Below, in pieces: positions 13,335 to 25,065 of a stretch of 64,000 nucleotides of DNA. Position numbers and translations under genes: made by a program. The notes below the pieces were generated by a model that did not search any database, was not told the origin of the DNA, and saw nothing but the letters and a program-made list of their open reading frames with translations. Position 1 is the stretch's first letter. Every line of letters starts with the position of its first letter. The stretch comes from Owenia fusiformis (lineage: Eukaryota > Annelida > Polychaeta > Sabellida > Oweniidae), in the NCBI GenBank assembly GCA_903813345.2, contig CAIIXF020000006.1:38159348-38223347 (forward strand), given 5' to 3'.

Positions 13335-14130
13335 GGATGGAACCAATGGAAATGGCGACCACAAGTTTCTCTGCTATAACAAGTGAAGATACTGGACTTA
13401 CTGAAAAAAGGATTCTGAAATCATAAAGCCCGACACCTTTCTGTGGCTCTATCTTGAACGACGACGACGACGGCGTTACTGGATATGCTGTCATTATGAA
13501 GATGATCGAATCCAACTTCTTATAGATCTTCATATAACTGACTGCTCATATGCATATTACTGTGAAAACAGGCCAACAGTCCATTCGTGGGATGGCACTT
13601 CCACAGATCATCAAAATGCATTCCTCGGAGCCCAAAATGTCCATTTGATATTAACTAAAGCAGATAACAGGAAAGTAAATCTTCACTACACACCCAGTTG
13701 GCAGAACTTTTGCAGAGAATTGATATTAACCCTCCACTCCCATAGACAAACCATAATATGATTGTGATGATGCGGGCTATGTAACAACTATGGCTTATTG
13801 TCGAGTATACATAAAAAGTAAGTATTACTTCAACGTTTTCGTTTTAAGATCGCAGCAATGGCAATAGATAGTTTTTTAATAAGACTGAGGCAATATGATT
13901 TTAGTCTGAGATGGCCACGATCTGACGATGAATCTCTCCAAAATCCAACAGAAGGTACTGGACTAACTGACAAAATATTCTCAACACTAGGGACGACATC
14001 TTTCCTTGCCCCTGCCTTATGGTACCCCGTCTACTAATGGACAACAATCACATTCGCGTAGACATATCAATCAATGATGCAGGATAGGGGCCCAAGAATA
14101 GCCTCAAACTCGCGCCTGTTAGAGCTGTAA
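13335..14130 (+). pseudogene. decayed PPxY-tail gene remnants (copy 0)
   Basis: Pieces of the membrane/PPxY family are recognisable only as fragments. ATGGAACCAATGGAAATGGC at about 13337, with a following AGTGAAGATACTGGACTTAC, matches the tail repeat of the intact copy (METAT..., EDTGL). A 3' flank follows, containing ACCATAATATGATTGTGATG and the GTCGAGTATACATAAAAAGT end motif (13750-13825). A second tail fragment (ACTGGACTAACTGACAAAAT, then TCCTTGCCCCTGCCTTATGG, at about 13958-14025) implies two collapsed copies. Frames are broken throughout; no product is expected. Confidence 0.6.
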
Positions 14131-14149
14131 ACAATGCGACCTTTTCAGT

Positions 14150-15060
14150 TATATGCTTACCACTAATTATTCAAAATATCTTTACAAGGAGGTGATTGTT
14201 AATTGTAACTCATGAGCGTAACTAATGTAGTCCACGGATGAGATTCAAACTCCTGATATCGATGTAGTTGAATAAACCAATGTAGAACACACTTACTCGA
14301 GTCGCCAAATTATAATCATGGAAGGCTTAGACGAAGGTGAGTATTACACACCACTTATGTTGTTCTGTGATTGTTCTCTAAATAAAATTTCATTTGATAT
14401 TAGTTTTACATTAACTCACAGTAAATACCTGTATTTCAATTACTTTTGTAACTTACTGCTGTTGTGAATAAAATTTTATTTATTTATTTTTATTTTTTTC
14501 AGAAAATACACGAATGATAAGATATGCAATTTTCTTGTTTATGAACTAACAATACAGCCTCCAATCTGCAAATTTTAGATTGATAAAAGAAAAATGACGA
14601 AATTTCAAAAACAACAGACGAAATAAAAAATGTACTGGACGCAAGCCCGTTAATAGCTTCAACAGCTTCCAGTCGGCAAATTTTAGATTTGAATAAATCG
14701 AAAATAGAAAAATGACGACATTTCATTTAGTATTACATACCCAGCGAAGCATTTGTATTCAAGTCAATGGAGCTGAAGGTCGGCTATATATTCCTGTATA
14801 GCCGCCAAACCTTTTACCATGACAATCTTATGACGTCATCGGGACGTCATGTTTCATTTCTTCCTAATTTCACTCGCACACAGACACGTGGCGTCATTGA
14901 TATAACGTAGCCATGATATAAAAGTATGTAATACAACAGTTATATCCGTATCATTGAATATATGCCTTCGGTCTGTCGTAATATAACCCTCGCAAGCTCG
15001 GGCTATATTGGTGACAGACCTTAGGCATATATTCAATGATAGGGACATAACTGCTAACAA
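14150..15060. other. intergenic, with one hairpin and a short duplication
   Basis: An inverted repeat at about 14933-15055 (AGTTATATCCGTATCATTGA... against TCAATGATAGGGACATAACT, with GGTCTGTC and GACAGACC nearer the loop) can form a 50-bp-stem hairpin. CCTCCAATCTGCAAATTTTA at 14561 and TTCCAGTCGGCAAATTTTAG at 14667 mark a short direct duplication. No gene seen. Confidence 0.55.
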
Positions 15061-15199
15061 TAGTTTGACTGTAACTGCATTTCACTTAAAAATAGTGTGC
15101 AACACTACGATATGCTTTTCTATTTCTTATTTATGTTAATTTCATTTAGGTTATACCTTTCAGATATCAATTTAACGGTGTGTTTTTTATGATTAGAGA

Positions 15200-15239
15200 A
15201 CAGTCATTGGCCAATTCTTTTACCAGGAAGTTAATTTCA
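15200..15239 (+). promoter_or_regulatory. conserved upstream block of PPxY family, copy 1
   Basis: CAGTCATTGGCCAATTCTTT followed by ACCAGGAAGTTAATTTC lies about 290 bp before the ATG. Matching blocks precede the other copies at about 17491-17530, 21984-22018 and 24777-24816, at similar distance where no later insertion intervenes. It holds an inverted CCAAT-like core (ATTGGCCAAT) and an ETS-like GGAAG. Its being a promoter element is inference; it could simply be common descent of the duplicated unit. Confidence 0.4.
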
Positions 15240-15517
15240 AATATATGTCCGATAGGCCTATACATTGTCAGCTATTTTTTATTGAATTTTGACAAATTGT
15301 TGAGATTCTTTATTTGTTTATCTGTGTAACTCGTTTCTTGCTAGAGGCATGCATGGTTATACTAAAAAAATAGTACCGAAGTACAAACACTGCACATAAT
15401 GTTGACATTACAACCCGAAGATATTACCATATCGTACAAGGCAAGAATTAATACCCTGACGTCGTTCAAAGTGGATTACATTTAGAATGTGACAGTAGTA
15501 GATTCCTATAAACGAAA

Positions 15518-16465
15518 ATGGCAGATCGCTGTTTGACAATTTGTGTCATAATGGGAATAGCAACTGTTATAGGAGGAGTTTTCCTGACAATAATCACCCC
15601 CTATGGATACTTTGGAGGTGTTTGTCTTATCACTTTTGGATTGACACCAGTTATATCAGGTCTTGTAATTTGGATAAGGACACAGAAAAAACGCAGAAAA
15701 GGACGCAGAAAAGGGACGCAGAAAAAACGAGCAAATCAACATTCTAATCCAACACGATTGACTGATGGCCCAACTAGAATTTCCCATACACCTCAAAACG
15801 AATCAGTTATGGAAGCAACAGAAAAAGCTATGAAACATTTATCTGCAAAGTCAACTAAGAATACTGACCTAACCGACAAAATGTTCCAAACTCATAGGGC
15901 ACAGCAACGGTCCTTGCCCCCGCCTTATTGCGACCACTCTACATCTGAACAACGACGATACTCGCATGAATATTTGAAAGCAACAGAAAAATCAAGTAGA
16001 TATCTCTCTCTAAGGTTCGCTAAGGATAGGCCTACTGGACTGACTAATACAGGATTTTCATCTAACGAGGCACAAAATCTTTCCTTGCCTCCGCCTTATG
16101 GTGCTCCGTCTACTTATGAGCAACGACCATATTTGCATGAATCGGTTATGAAAGCAGCTGAAAAATCAACCACTGAAAGGTCAACTGGACTCCTTGATAA
16201 AGGATTCTCAAATCACAAGGCACAGCAGATATCCATTCTTCTACCCGATGCTGCCCGTTATGATGCTACGCATGAACTTGATATGAAACCAATGGAAATA
16301 GCAACCATAAATCCCTCTGCTGGGTTAACTGAAGAAACTGGACTGCCTTACAAAGGTTTGTCAACTCACGAGAAACAACAGTTTGCCTCCCCTCCGCCTT
16401 ATGGTGCGTCGTGTTCCATAGGCCAACAGGGCTATGTAACATTTATTAAAGTCGACTATACATAA
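15518..16465 (+). CDS. two-pass membrane protein with PPPY repeat tail, intact copy 1
   Basis: An intronless 315-residue frame. The ATG is chosen because CGAAAATGGCAGA is shared with the starts of copies 2 and 4. Two hydrophobic segments (about residues 7-29 and 33-53) are followed by a strongly basic patch (RTQKKRRKGRRKG, 54-66), so the long tail is predicted cytoplasmic. The tail has about four units of 50-57 residues, each with a KATEK-like start, a TGLTNTGF-like middle and a PPPY end. PPPY lies at 134-137, 191-194 and 292-295; the third unit has a degenerate end (PDAARY). PPxY binds WW domains, notably of NEDD4-type ubiquitin ligases, so a membrane adaptor for such a ligase is a reasonable inference, not shown. 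I do not recognise a named family. The unit is duplicated in tandem downstream. Confidence 0.75.
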   Translation: MADRCLTICVIMGIATVIGGVFLTIITPYGYFGGVCLITFGLTPVISGLVIWIRTQKKRRKGRRKGTQKKRANQHSNPTRLTDGPTRISHTPQNESVMEATEKAMKHLSAKSTKNTDLTDKMFQTHRAQQRSLPPPYCDHSTSEQRRYSHEYLKATEKSSRYLSLRFAKDRPTGLTNTGFSSNEAQNLSLPPPYGAPSTYEQRPYLHESVMKAAEKSTTERSTGLLDKGFSNHKAQQISILLPDAARYDATHELDMKPMEIATINPSAGLTEETGLPYKGLSTHEKQQFASPPPYGASCSIGQQGYVTFIKVDYT

Positions 16466-16469
16466 ACAG

Positions 16470-17450
16470 TAAATGTTGTTATATGGGCATAGATGATATT
16501 GAACCACAGACAAATCATCATATGATTGTGATCATTGATGCGGGACGGGGTAATGTAACAATTATTACAGTCGACATAAAAAAGTAAGTGTTAATACGAC
16601 TAAGGCAATATGGATCTTTCTCTGAGTGATAAGATGATATTGACCGAGGGTACATTATCATAGTAAACAAAAATGTATGGACCGGAACATTGAAAGCAGG
16701 TGATTGCGGCATCATGCCATCCCAATTGACTCATTTAAAAAGTGTTGATAGAGACCGCCTGTCCAAGAAACATCTAAAGTAAAAACTTCAGTCTGTGACG
16801 ATGATAAATTATTACCACCTTGTCGGGCCAGTTCTAGGGGTTTTAGTGCTAGCTAGTCAAGAAGGCATTAATGTTTCTATATCGACCTGAGCAATATGTG
16901 ACGCCATGGTGGTGGTCAATATTGTCAGTCAAGAATGCAATTAATGACCGGCAATTTAGATATTAGATATCGTTCAGTGCGTAAGATTTTCTTGCTGTTT
17001 CAGTCCTGGTCATTAACGGTGGTAATAATACTAATAACGTCATTTCTGCCTTCGGCCCTCGGTCCAATATTTCACTATATTGCCCTTTGAAATGAAGTTA
17101 TTGTACTATTCCATATTATAATATCATATACCATGAATATTAATATTCAATGTTGTTTTTGTTTAATTTATGATTTGTTATTGATGAATCAACAATTATA
17201 AAAATAAATAAAATGATAATATAAAAACAAGCAACAGCAAGGTACTGTCAGTCGAAAACATCAAATGTGTGTCGATATTCTCTTGCTACATCTCATTTTG
17301 ACATGACACCTTGATTATTTCTTGGCTTTGCTTATTTAACATAGAGCTTCTAGACTAGACTAAAAATACCAAATGTTAGATAGAGATTTTATCATTTTTT
17401 GTCTTTCTTATAATTTAAATACAAACGTGTTATTATTTTCAGATTTTATG
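16470..17450 (+). other. 3' flank of PPxY copy 1 and spacer
   Basis: The stretch after the stop (ATACATAAACAGTAAATGTT, AAACATCTAAAGTAAAAACT) matches the 3' flanks of copies 3 and 4, so the duplicated unit includes it. A palindrome-like part near 16800-17110 pairs ATTACCACC-type and GGTGGTAATAATACTAAT phrases. No separate gene. Confidence 0.5.
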
Positions 17451-17619
17451 CTATATTTTAATGATCTTTCATTTTATTTTCTATGGATATAGACCCACTC
17501 ATTGGTTAATTCCTTAACCGGGAAGTTAATTTTAGATTGTGCACCATAGATCGCCAGCTATTTTTTAAATTGTTGAAAGGTTGACATTGTATATGGGAGT
17601 GTAAAGTTTTTTTTAACTA

Positions 17620-17808
17620 CTGGGTGGGCCAAAAACCAATACCCAACTTTAAATCAGGTTAAAAATAGTTGATTTTGTGAATAGTGTAATATACCAAATT
17701 GTTTCAAAATCTTCAACCTTAAAAATGATATATTATTCAATGTACAATATTGAACGAAACTATTTTTATCCTTATTTGAAGTTGGGTATTGTTTTTTTGC
17801 CCACCCTG
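17620..17808. mobile_element. short inverted-repeat element in PPxY copy 2 leader
   Basis: About 190 bp with ends CTGGGTGGGCCAAAAACCAA and the complement TTGGGTATTGTTTTTTTGCC, then CACCCTG. The left end follows TA. It separates the conserved upstream block (17491-17530) of copy 2 from its ATG. Same CAGGGTGGGCC end class as the mariner relic at 54567. Confidence 0.75.
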
Positions 17809-17989
17809 TTTTTATACCTATCATGACGAGAAAAAATGGAATGTAACCTTGAAAGCGTTTTTTAAGCAAAAGCTACATAGTGTATCAGCTCCACATGGTC
17901 CTATTAAACGAGGTACCAACGTGAAATGATTGCAATAGGAAAGTAGGCAAGAATTCAGACTCTGTAGTTTTATGTGAATTTCAACGAAA

Positions 17990-20290
17990 ATGGCAGATGC
18001 CCAATGTTTTTGTACACGCCCATGCGTGTTTATCACGGTTGGAATGTTATTTGTTATACTAGGATTTGCAATGACAATCCACTGTATTTTTCATTACTGT
18101 GTACTCCTAAGCACTGACTTTATTCATGTTATTGGTCTCATGGGTTTTGATTGTTAATAGTTCGATGAAATTTCATGACCAGATAAACTCATTCCACACA
18201 CCATCTACATCTTTCATTCTGGCACAAAAGATGCATTAGTGTACCTATTAATTGAGGGTTGATAATTCTTCAGAATGTTTGAATATCCAGTGTCCAAAAA
18301 GATCCAAAAGGCACTTTATAGCCAGAGGAAAGAGCAAATCAACATACTGTTTTGGGCAACACAAATAATGGTCAGGTGCAACTGGGATTTTCCAGCCTCC
18401 TTCTTCCAATGAACCACGACGGAACATGCATGAATCAGTTATGAAAGCGACAGAAAAAGACACGATAAATTTCCCTGAAAATTCAAATGAAGATACTGGA
18501 CTCACTAACATTGAATTCTCAACTCGTATGTCACAAAATCTTTCTCCGTCTCCGTCTTATGGTGCTCCGTCTACTGGTGAACAACGACCAAACAGGCATG
18601 AATCTGTTAAGAAAGCAAAAGGAATAACAACCATTAATCCCTCTGCAGGGTCAACTGACGATACTGGACGGATTGACATAGAATCCTCAACTTGTGGAGC
18701 ACAATTACTTTCCTCGCTTCCGCCTTATTGTGCCCAATCTACGTTTGAACCACCGACATACTCGCATGAACTGGCTATGAAACCCATGGAAATAGCAACC
18801 ATAAATCTCTTTGCAAGGTCATCGGATGATACAGGACTCTCAACTCAAGAGGACTCTCCTCCGCCTTATGGTGCACCATCCACTTTTGAACCACAACTAT
18901 ACTCGCATAAATCTGTCGAGAAACCAAAAGAAACAACAACCATTAATCTTTCTGCGAGGTCAACTGACGATACTGGAATGAGCAACACAAGATTCTGAGC
19001 TCGTGAGGGACAACAACTTTCTCTGCCTCCGGCTTAAGGTGCCTCGATTTCCGATGAACAACGTCAACACAGACATAAATCTGTTGAGAAACTAAAATAA
19101 GCAACAACCATCAATCTTTCTGAAAGGTCAACTGACGATACTGGTCTGAGCATCGCAAGATTCTTAGCTCGTGAGGGACAACAGCTTTCTTTGCCCCCGC
19201 CTTATGGCACACAGTCTACTGATGAACAACGTTAACAGACATAAATCTATCGAGAAGCCAAAAGAAACAGCAACCATTAATCCTTCTGCAAGGTCAAATG
19301 ACGATATTGGAATGAGCAACACAAGATTCTAAACTCGTGAGGCAAAAAGGCTTTTCTTGCCTCCGCCTTATTATGCCCCGTCTATTGAACCAACGCACCA
19401 ACTGGATATGGTACAGGGTGTTAAAAAAAACGCAACCCAAAGAAATCGCTCTATCTTGGAAAATACTTATCGAATTGCACTCATTTTTTCAGGAAAGAAA
19501 GAAGAGACTGTGTATGTAGAGCTCCTGTAGTTATTTAGTTGTAACACATGAAGCCTTGGACACCTGCTCAAAAGACATTAGTATTAAAAAGATACGAAAA
19601 ACGCAGTCAATTGTGACTGTCACAGCAATAAAACTGAACGACTTTGTAACCATAGTGTTTTGGCACTTCAGATTTGGCACAAATTATCCCCATTCAATGG
19701 GTGGTGAATTTGTGGAGTTTCATCAAAATCACTCCAGGGACTTTACAGTCATGGTCAAAATACCTTCTTAAGTTTGCCTGAACCAGGGCGTTTGACTGGG
19801 TTTTGAACGCATTTTGACCATAAGTGTAAAATCCCTGGAGTGATTTTGATTTCACTCTACAGATTTACCATACTTTGAATGAAGATGATTTGTGCCAAAT
19901 TTGAAGAGCTAAAACACTATGATTAGAAAGTTATTCGGTTTTATTGCTGTGGCAGTCACCCCTGACTGCGTTTTTCGTATCTTTCTAATTCTAATGTCTT
20001 TTGAGCAGGTGTCTAAGGCATCATGTTTTATAATTTACCAACTACAGGAGCTATACATACACAGTCTCTTCTTTCTTTCCTGAAAAAATGAACATGATCG
20101 CATTAGTATTTTCCAAGATATAGCGATTTCTTTGGGTTGCGTTTTTTTGAACACCCTGTACCAATGGAAATAGCAACCATAAATCACTTTCTACTGTAGG
20201 CCAACCAGCATTTAAATTAAACTGGTAATGAGGCAAGTGTGACATGAAAACCAAGGACCAAATCAAGACAGCTATAACAGCAATACCCTG
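17990..20290 (+). pseudogene. broken PPxY-tail gene, copy 2
   Basis: The start (CGAAAATGGCAGATG) and the first membrane segment are kept: 55 residues beginning MADAQCFCTR, then TAA at 18155. Unrelated sequence to about 18300 follows. The tail resumes near 18326 and is open from 18426 to 18998 with units ending SPSPSY, SLPPY and PPPY. At least two more tail units follow to about 19400 with stops. Copy 2 thus had more tail units than copy 1. A foldback element (19414-20158) sits cleanly in a TA of the last unit: the sequence on either side, GAACTGGATATGGTA and CCAATGGAAATAGCAACC, rejoins to match copy 1. The conserved upstream block is present. Not expected to make a full protein. Confidence 0.75.
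19414..20158. mobile_element. TA-flanked foldback element (CAGGGTGTT ends) inside copy 2
   Basis: It starts CAGGGTGTTAAAAAAAACGC and ends with the complement GCGTTTTTTTGAACACCCTG, with TA on both sides. The arms pair over about 350 bp each, including the CTCCAGGGA.. and TCCCTGGAG pair near the centre. No transposase. The uninterrupted copy 1 sequence serves as the empty site and confirms the ends. Confidence 0.9.
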
Positions 20291-20713
20291 CCATATTCAT
20301 CTTTCGTAAACTGCCCTCAATATGAAGATGATAGAATCCAACTTCTTAAAGATGTCGATTTAATTGGTTGTTTAGTGGGATTAACTAAAAAACAGGCCAA
20401 TGTTTCATTCATAGAATGTTACATGAAACTTTCCACGTATCATCAGAATACTATTCCTTGTCATTGAAGAGCCAGAGCTCTAAAACATCCATTGGACAAT
20501 ACCCAGCTTGTTATAGGTTATACATGTCATGTACATATGTAGAGTATCTAAGGTAAAATAACAGAGGTCTTTAACCTGAAAGTGAATATAATTAAATCAT
20601 GTTTCAAATTCATTTAAAATTTGTCCTAGCCGTCTACGAGCTTCACATTCGGAATAGTTGGTTTTGCTTCTATTCTATTCATCATCTTTACACGCTCCTC
20701 CGTCACAGTAATA

Positions 20714-21704
20714 CAAGGGGCGATCCAGATATTCTGATAAAAATGCTATAGTAAAATAATATAGTATAGCTATATCTTAAATTATATTTGAGATAAGGTT
20801 GCCATGGTAACCTGTATTTATGGTAGGCGGGTCAGTTAAATTATAACGTATAAAATATATAAATTTGTTAATTTAATCATTCCTCGGTACCTATTTCAAG
20901 CAGATCAAACGCATATCCAGGCAATTGCCAACTATTCGTTGAACTGCTCCATACCCCTGTTGCCCTTGTTTGCTATTTCCACAGTGGAATAGTTCTTTTT
21001 TCATAAATTGCATCTCAAATTATCGCAGTGTTCTCTGTCCGCAAGCTCTTCTTGCAACAAGACTGGGAATGATATTCAACAGTGACTAGCCTTCCTCAAA
21101 TTTACAATACTACCTAGAGATCCTTAGAGCAGATATAACACCTTGTCCATACACTATACGAGTCCATGTATGTCTCTGGCAGAGTCCTCTTACTTATTCT
21201 TGATAGTGCATAAAAGCTAGTGGTACTCCTAATGTATATGTTAATGTCACACTCTGCAACAGCCGCACTAACCTCATCTGATCTGTCATTTTGATGTTCG
21301 GTGTGTCTCATGACATATAATTCCAATTTGCCCATCCTGTCATACATAGCTATTGTGAGTTGTTGTGATGTTATGGTGATCACGAATAAACATTTCCTTA
21401 GCAACAAACAACGAGAAACAATACCAAACTTATTTTTAAAAAATGTATGATTCCGCATGCTTTAAAATAATTAAAATAACAAGTTATTATGATATTGTAT
21501 ACGTTATAATTTAATTGACCTGCCTACCCTTAATACAGGTTACCGTGGTAACCATATCTCTTATTAATTTAATTTAAGATGTAACTATAATATTTGAGCA
21601 TTGTATGTGTAATAACATAATCTACATTTCCTAAAATATGGAAGGGATATGTGAAAAATAGCAAAATGAGAGCATTTTTATCAGAATATATGGATCGCCC
21701 CTTG
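20714..21704. mobile_element. TA-flanked foldback element (CAAGGGGCGATCC ends)
   Basis: It starts CAAGGGGCGATCCAGATATT and ends AATATATGGATCGCCCCTTG, each next to TA. Arms of about 170 bp (GGTTGCCATGGTAACCTGTA against TACAGGTTACCGTGGTAACC) enclose a non-repeated core. The core has a 114-residue minus-strand frame at 21114-21458 that I do not recognise and give little weight. It lies between copies 2 and 3 of the PPxY family. Confidence 0.85.
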
Positions 21705-22169
21705 TAGATAGGCGCGTAGCTGCATCCATGACTTTAACGAGTTTTGAATTAAATGGACAGTTTTATATAACTTCTTTCGTTTGGAAAATAAGGGACGAAT
21801 AGACATTTAGACGAAATACGAGTAAATGTATGATCCTTGCAGCCATATCTTTTTAGTCCAGGGTATCTTGACTTTTTAAAGGTATTTACCTTAAGAGTAG
21901 TTAAGCGTAAGTAACCAAGTATGTGAAACATTTTCTAAAATGAATATTTGTGAAGAAATTCACGCAATAATTTAGGCCGTTATGATGGGTTATATCTTCC
22001 ACCAGGAAGTTAAATTCTAAATGGTATATGCACGATACATTGTTAGCCACTTTATATCAACTTTTTGAAAGATAGACACAATGTTTATGTGAATATAACG
22101 TTATTTTCTCATTTATACCTAGATCCATCCATATAACATGATACACAAAAAGCTATGGAATGTAACTTT

Positions 22170-23243
22170 TTTTTATTTATTTATTTAGTATTTAAGTCAG
22201 TGGCTCGGTCAACTTGACATTATGAGCCATTTTTACAAAAATATAGGAGTTGACGTACATCGGTGTTACATAGTTGAAGGTATACAGCCAAGTGAGGCTC
22301 GCACGACTAGTAGCATGTTGGTGGTGCTCTAAAGAATGACTCAACGGTTAGAAAATGCTATGTCTAGATATTCAGCAAATGATTTGATGATACATGAATT
22401 TTCATTTTTATTACAGAGATGATGACCAAATAGTATTTAAAGTCTTAGCCTTATTGGCTCGAGTTAAAGAGTTAAACTTTATCATTGGATTTTCACGTGT
22501 TATTTTATCATTAAGCAACTTGAAATCATCTACATGGAGGGGGCATCTGAAAAGAAAATGGTTGAGTGTTTCTGATTCTAGTTCGCAAGCGCACATTGGG
22601 GAATTAACATTGTTTAAATTATGTGAGTGTAGTTGCGCTTTGAGGACTAGGTCGCATCGGAGTTGGTTCAAGAGTTTTTCCCGATGTCTAGTAAGATTTA
22701 ATGAAAAACTTGCTATTATAGGAGTTGGTAGTGATTTGGAGGCCATTTGACGTTTAAATGTATCAAGTGTGTTTGATTGTTTGATTTTCAGAGGTAGATC
22801 ATTCCATTCTTTTATACTTCTGTAAACACACGATTTTGATTTAATAATAGCACGTTTTGCGGGGAGGATATATGATGGTTTGTTGCGAAGAACGCGTCTA
22901 TTGTCAGGACGTTGGAACTTTCTGAAGATGTCAAGTATATAATTTGGACTATTTCCATTTGTGATACTATACATCATGTTCATGCGGCGGTGGAATCTTC
23001 TAGTTTCGAGCGGTAACCAGTTTAGGCACTTGAGGACTTTGATTGAGCTAGATCCTGAAATGGTACCGGATATAATAATACCAGCTTTGTACATTAGTGA
23101 GTCAAGGGATTTTAATTTGTTTATATTTGCGCAGCCATAGATTATATCACAAAATTCAAAGTGTGGCCTTATGTATGTATTGTAGATGTTTAATAGGTGG
23201 ATACCATTAAGTTTTGATTTTAAGACTTTCAGGGGATTAATGT
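22170..23243 (-). mobile_element. 5'-truncated LINE (non-LTR retrotransposon)
   Basis: A minus-strand insertion of about 1.07 kb. Its 3' end has a tail of TAAATAAATAAA type (TTTATTTATTTATTTA on the plus strand from 22170). The 11-bp target duplication AATGTAACTTT is intact at 22159-22169 and 23244-23254. The frame (entering from about 23241 and ending at 22411) encodes a LINE C-terminus: an YIRPHFEFCDIIYGC-type segment after the reverse transcriptase core, a VYRSIKEWNDLP motif, and a C-x-C...H-x4-C segment (CACELESETLNHFLFRC) typical of LINE C-terminal zinc-knuckle-like regions. The catalytic reverse transcriptase motifs are missing because of 5' truncation. The perfect duplication and open frame indicate a recent insertion. 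The exact clade is uncertain. Confidence 0.85.
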
Positions 23244-23407
23244 AATGTAACTTTAAATTATAAAAACACAAAATCTACATATAAAAAAATCACCCATGCC
23301 TTAGGCCTTACTGAATGTCGGGGTAACAAAAGCGTGAACTGATTGCCATAGGAACGTAGGCAAGAATTCGGACTGATGTTTAAAGGTGGATTTCAATTTC
23401 AACAAAA

Positions 23408-23959
23408 ATGGCACATGGCCACTGTTGTCGTTCACTTTTGGCAATATTTATGATATTAAGTTTAGCATGGACTTCTATCACCATCAGATGTTATAGGGGA
23501 AAGTGATGCTACAGCTCCCCGCTGCTTACATAACAGGTGTTAGTCTAACAATCATTGGATTGTTTTTTTATAAGGAGACATATGCAGGTGAAACGAGCAA
23601 ATAAACAGTTTAATTGAACACGATCGATTGATGACGTAACTGAGATTTCCTATCCTCCTCACAATGAACAACGACCATATTCGCATGAATCAGTTATGTA
23701 AAGCAACGGAAATGGCCATGGTGAATCTCTCTGAAATATCAGCTGGGGATACTGGACTGTCAAACATAGGATTCTCAGTTTGTAATGGACAACAGAGTTC
23801 CTTGTCTCCTCCCTCTAGTACCCCGTCTACATGTGAACAACGACCACATACGCATGAATCGCTTATGAAAACAACTGAAATTTCAATCATAAATCTTTCT
23901 GAGAAAGGATTCCCAAATCATAATGCACAACAGTTATCCATGCCCCTGCCCCCTATGTA
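23408..23959 (+). pseudogene. broken PPxY-tail gene, copy 3
   Basis: The start ATGGCACATGGCCAC and a short membrane segment (MAHGHCCRSLLAIFMILSLA...) run to an early stop after about 32 residues. Tail pieces continue downstream; a frame open at 23664-23957 has units with EISAGDTGLSNIGFS and EKGFPNHNAQQLS, ending SLSPPSSTPST and PMPLPPM-like where PPPY is expected. The conserved upstream block is at 21984-22018, but a LINE (22170-23243) has landed between it and the start. The 3' flank matches that of copy 0. Not expected to be functional. Confidence 0.75.
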
Positions 23960-24299
23960 ACAACTATTGCAGTAGACTATATTACATAAAAAGTAAATGT
24001 TATTACTCTGGGTAACAAGGGTAACTGGGTACTCTGGGTAACAAGATGACAAGTTGGACCATAAACAAACCACCATATGATTGTGATGATGCGGGTAATG
24101 TAACAACTAATGCAGTCGACTTTACAAAAAAAGTAAATGATATTACATGGGCATATTGCCTGGGTCACATTTGCTCCGATTCATCGGCAGGCAAAAAGCA
24201 AACTTTGAAAAAGTAACTTTGAAAGCAGGTTATCATCCAATCCCAAATTGATCTATTTAAAAAGTAAATCATGAAGACTGTCCTTGAAACATTTAAAGA

Positions 24300-24770
24300 A
24301 AAACTTTTCAATCTTTTGACACTGATTAAATTTTATAATAAAACAAATATTAATTGTTAATGGTGTTTAATTTAATTTGTCATAACATGCTAAATGAATC
24401 AGAAATAATATGATAATTAACAAAATAGCAACAGGCTTGCAAGGTATCGAATGTCGCAGATGATGTTCTCATATTTAACAACTGTGTCGATATCCTCGTG
24501 CAGAGCTATGTCATTTTGAATAACAAACATCGATGCATTTGAATAATTACCACCTTGGTGTTTCTAGGTTTTGCCCCTTTGATTTGGAACTTTTAGTCCA
24601 AAATTATCAAATGATAGACTCTGATAATGCTCTTTTATTTCTACTGAAATTGTGGCATTTATCATTTTTGTTTCTCATGACTATGCATTCCGGGCAAGAA
24701 TAAAAAGTTAGAAATTAAATAGGGTTATTCTTTTCAGATTTTACGCTATACTATTGTTAAGTTGTTTTAA
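24300..24770. other. spacer between PPxY copies 3 and 4
   Basis: AT-rich sequence homologous to the spacer before copy 2 (for example TTTTCAGATTTTACGCTATA near 24733 against the same phrase near 17439). This shows the duplicated unit extends well upstream of the gene. No separate gene. Confidence 0.5.
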
Positions 24771-25065
24771 TGGATAGACAGTCATTGCTCAATCCCCTAA
24801 CAAGGATGTTAATTTGGAATAGTGTAAAATGTATTGCCAGCTTTTTTATTGAATCTTTGACATGTTGACACTGTTTATGGGAGTAGGCCCTATACAGTTC
24901 TATGTGATATGACCCGTTACACACTACACGCGTACATCGTTAAAGTAGAAAATATGTTTGATACTTATTTTTAAAAGCGAAATCTACCGAAAGACCAGCG
25001 TTGCACATACCAACTGAAACTGGTTTCATTTAGATTGTTAAAGTAGTAGATTTCCATAAACGAAA

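Noticed and set aside
12803-13364. Several overlapping frames on both strands, up to 133 residues
   Set aside because: All are read through the GCATGGA minisatellite and give low-complexity peptides; a period divisible by three keeps them open.
22394-22747. Plus-strand 118-residue frame
   Set aside because: It is antisense to the LINE C-terminal frame, which has recognisable motifs.
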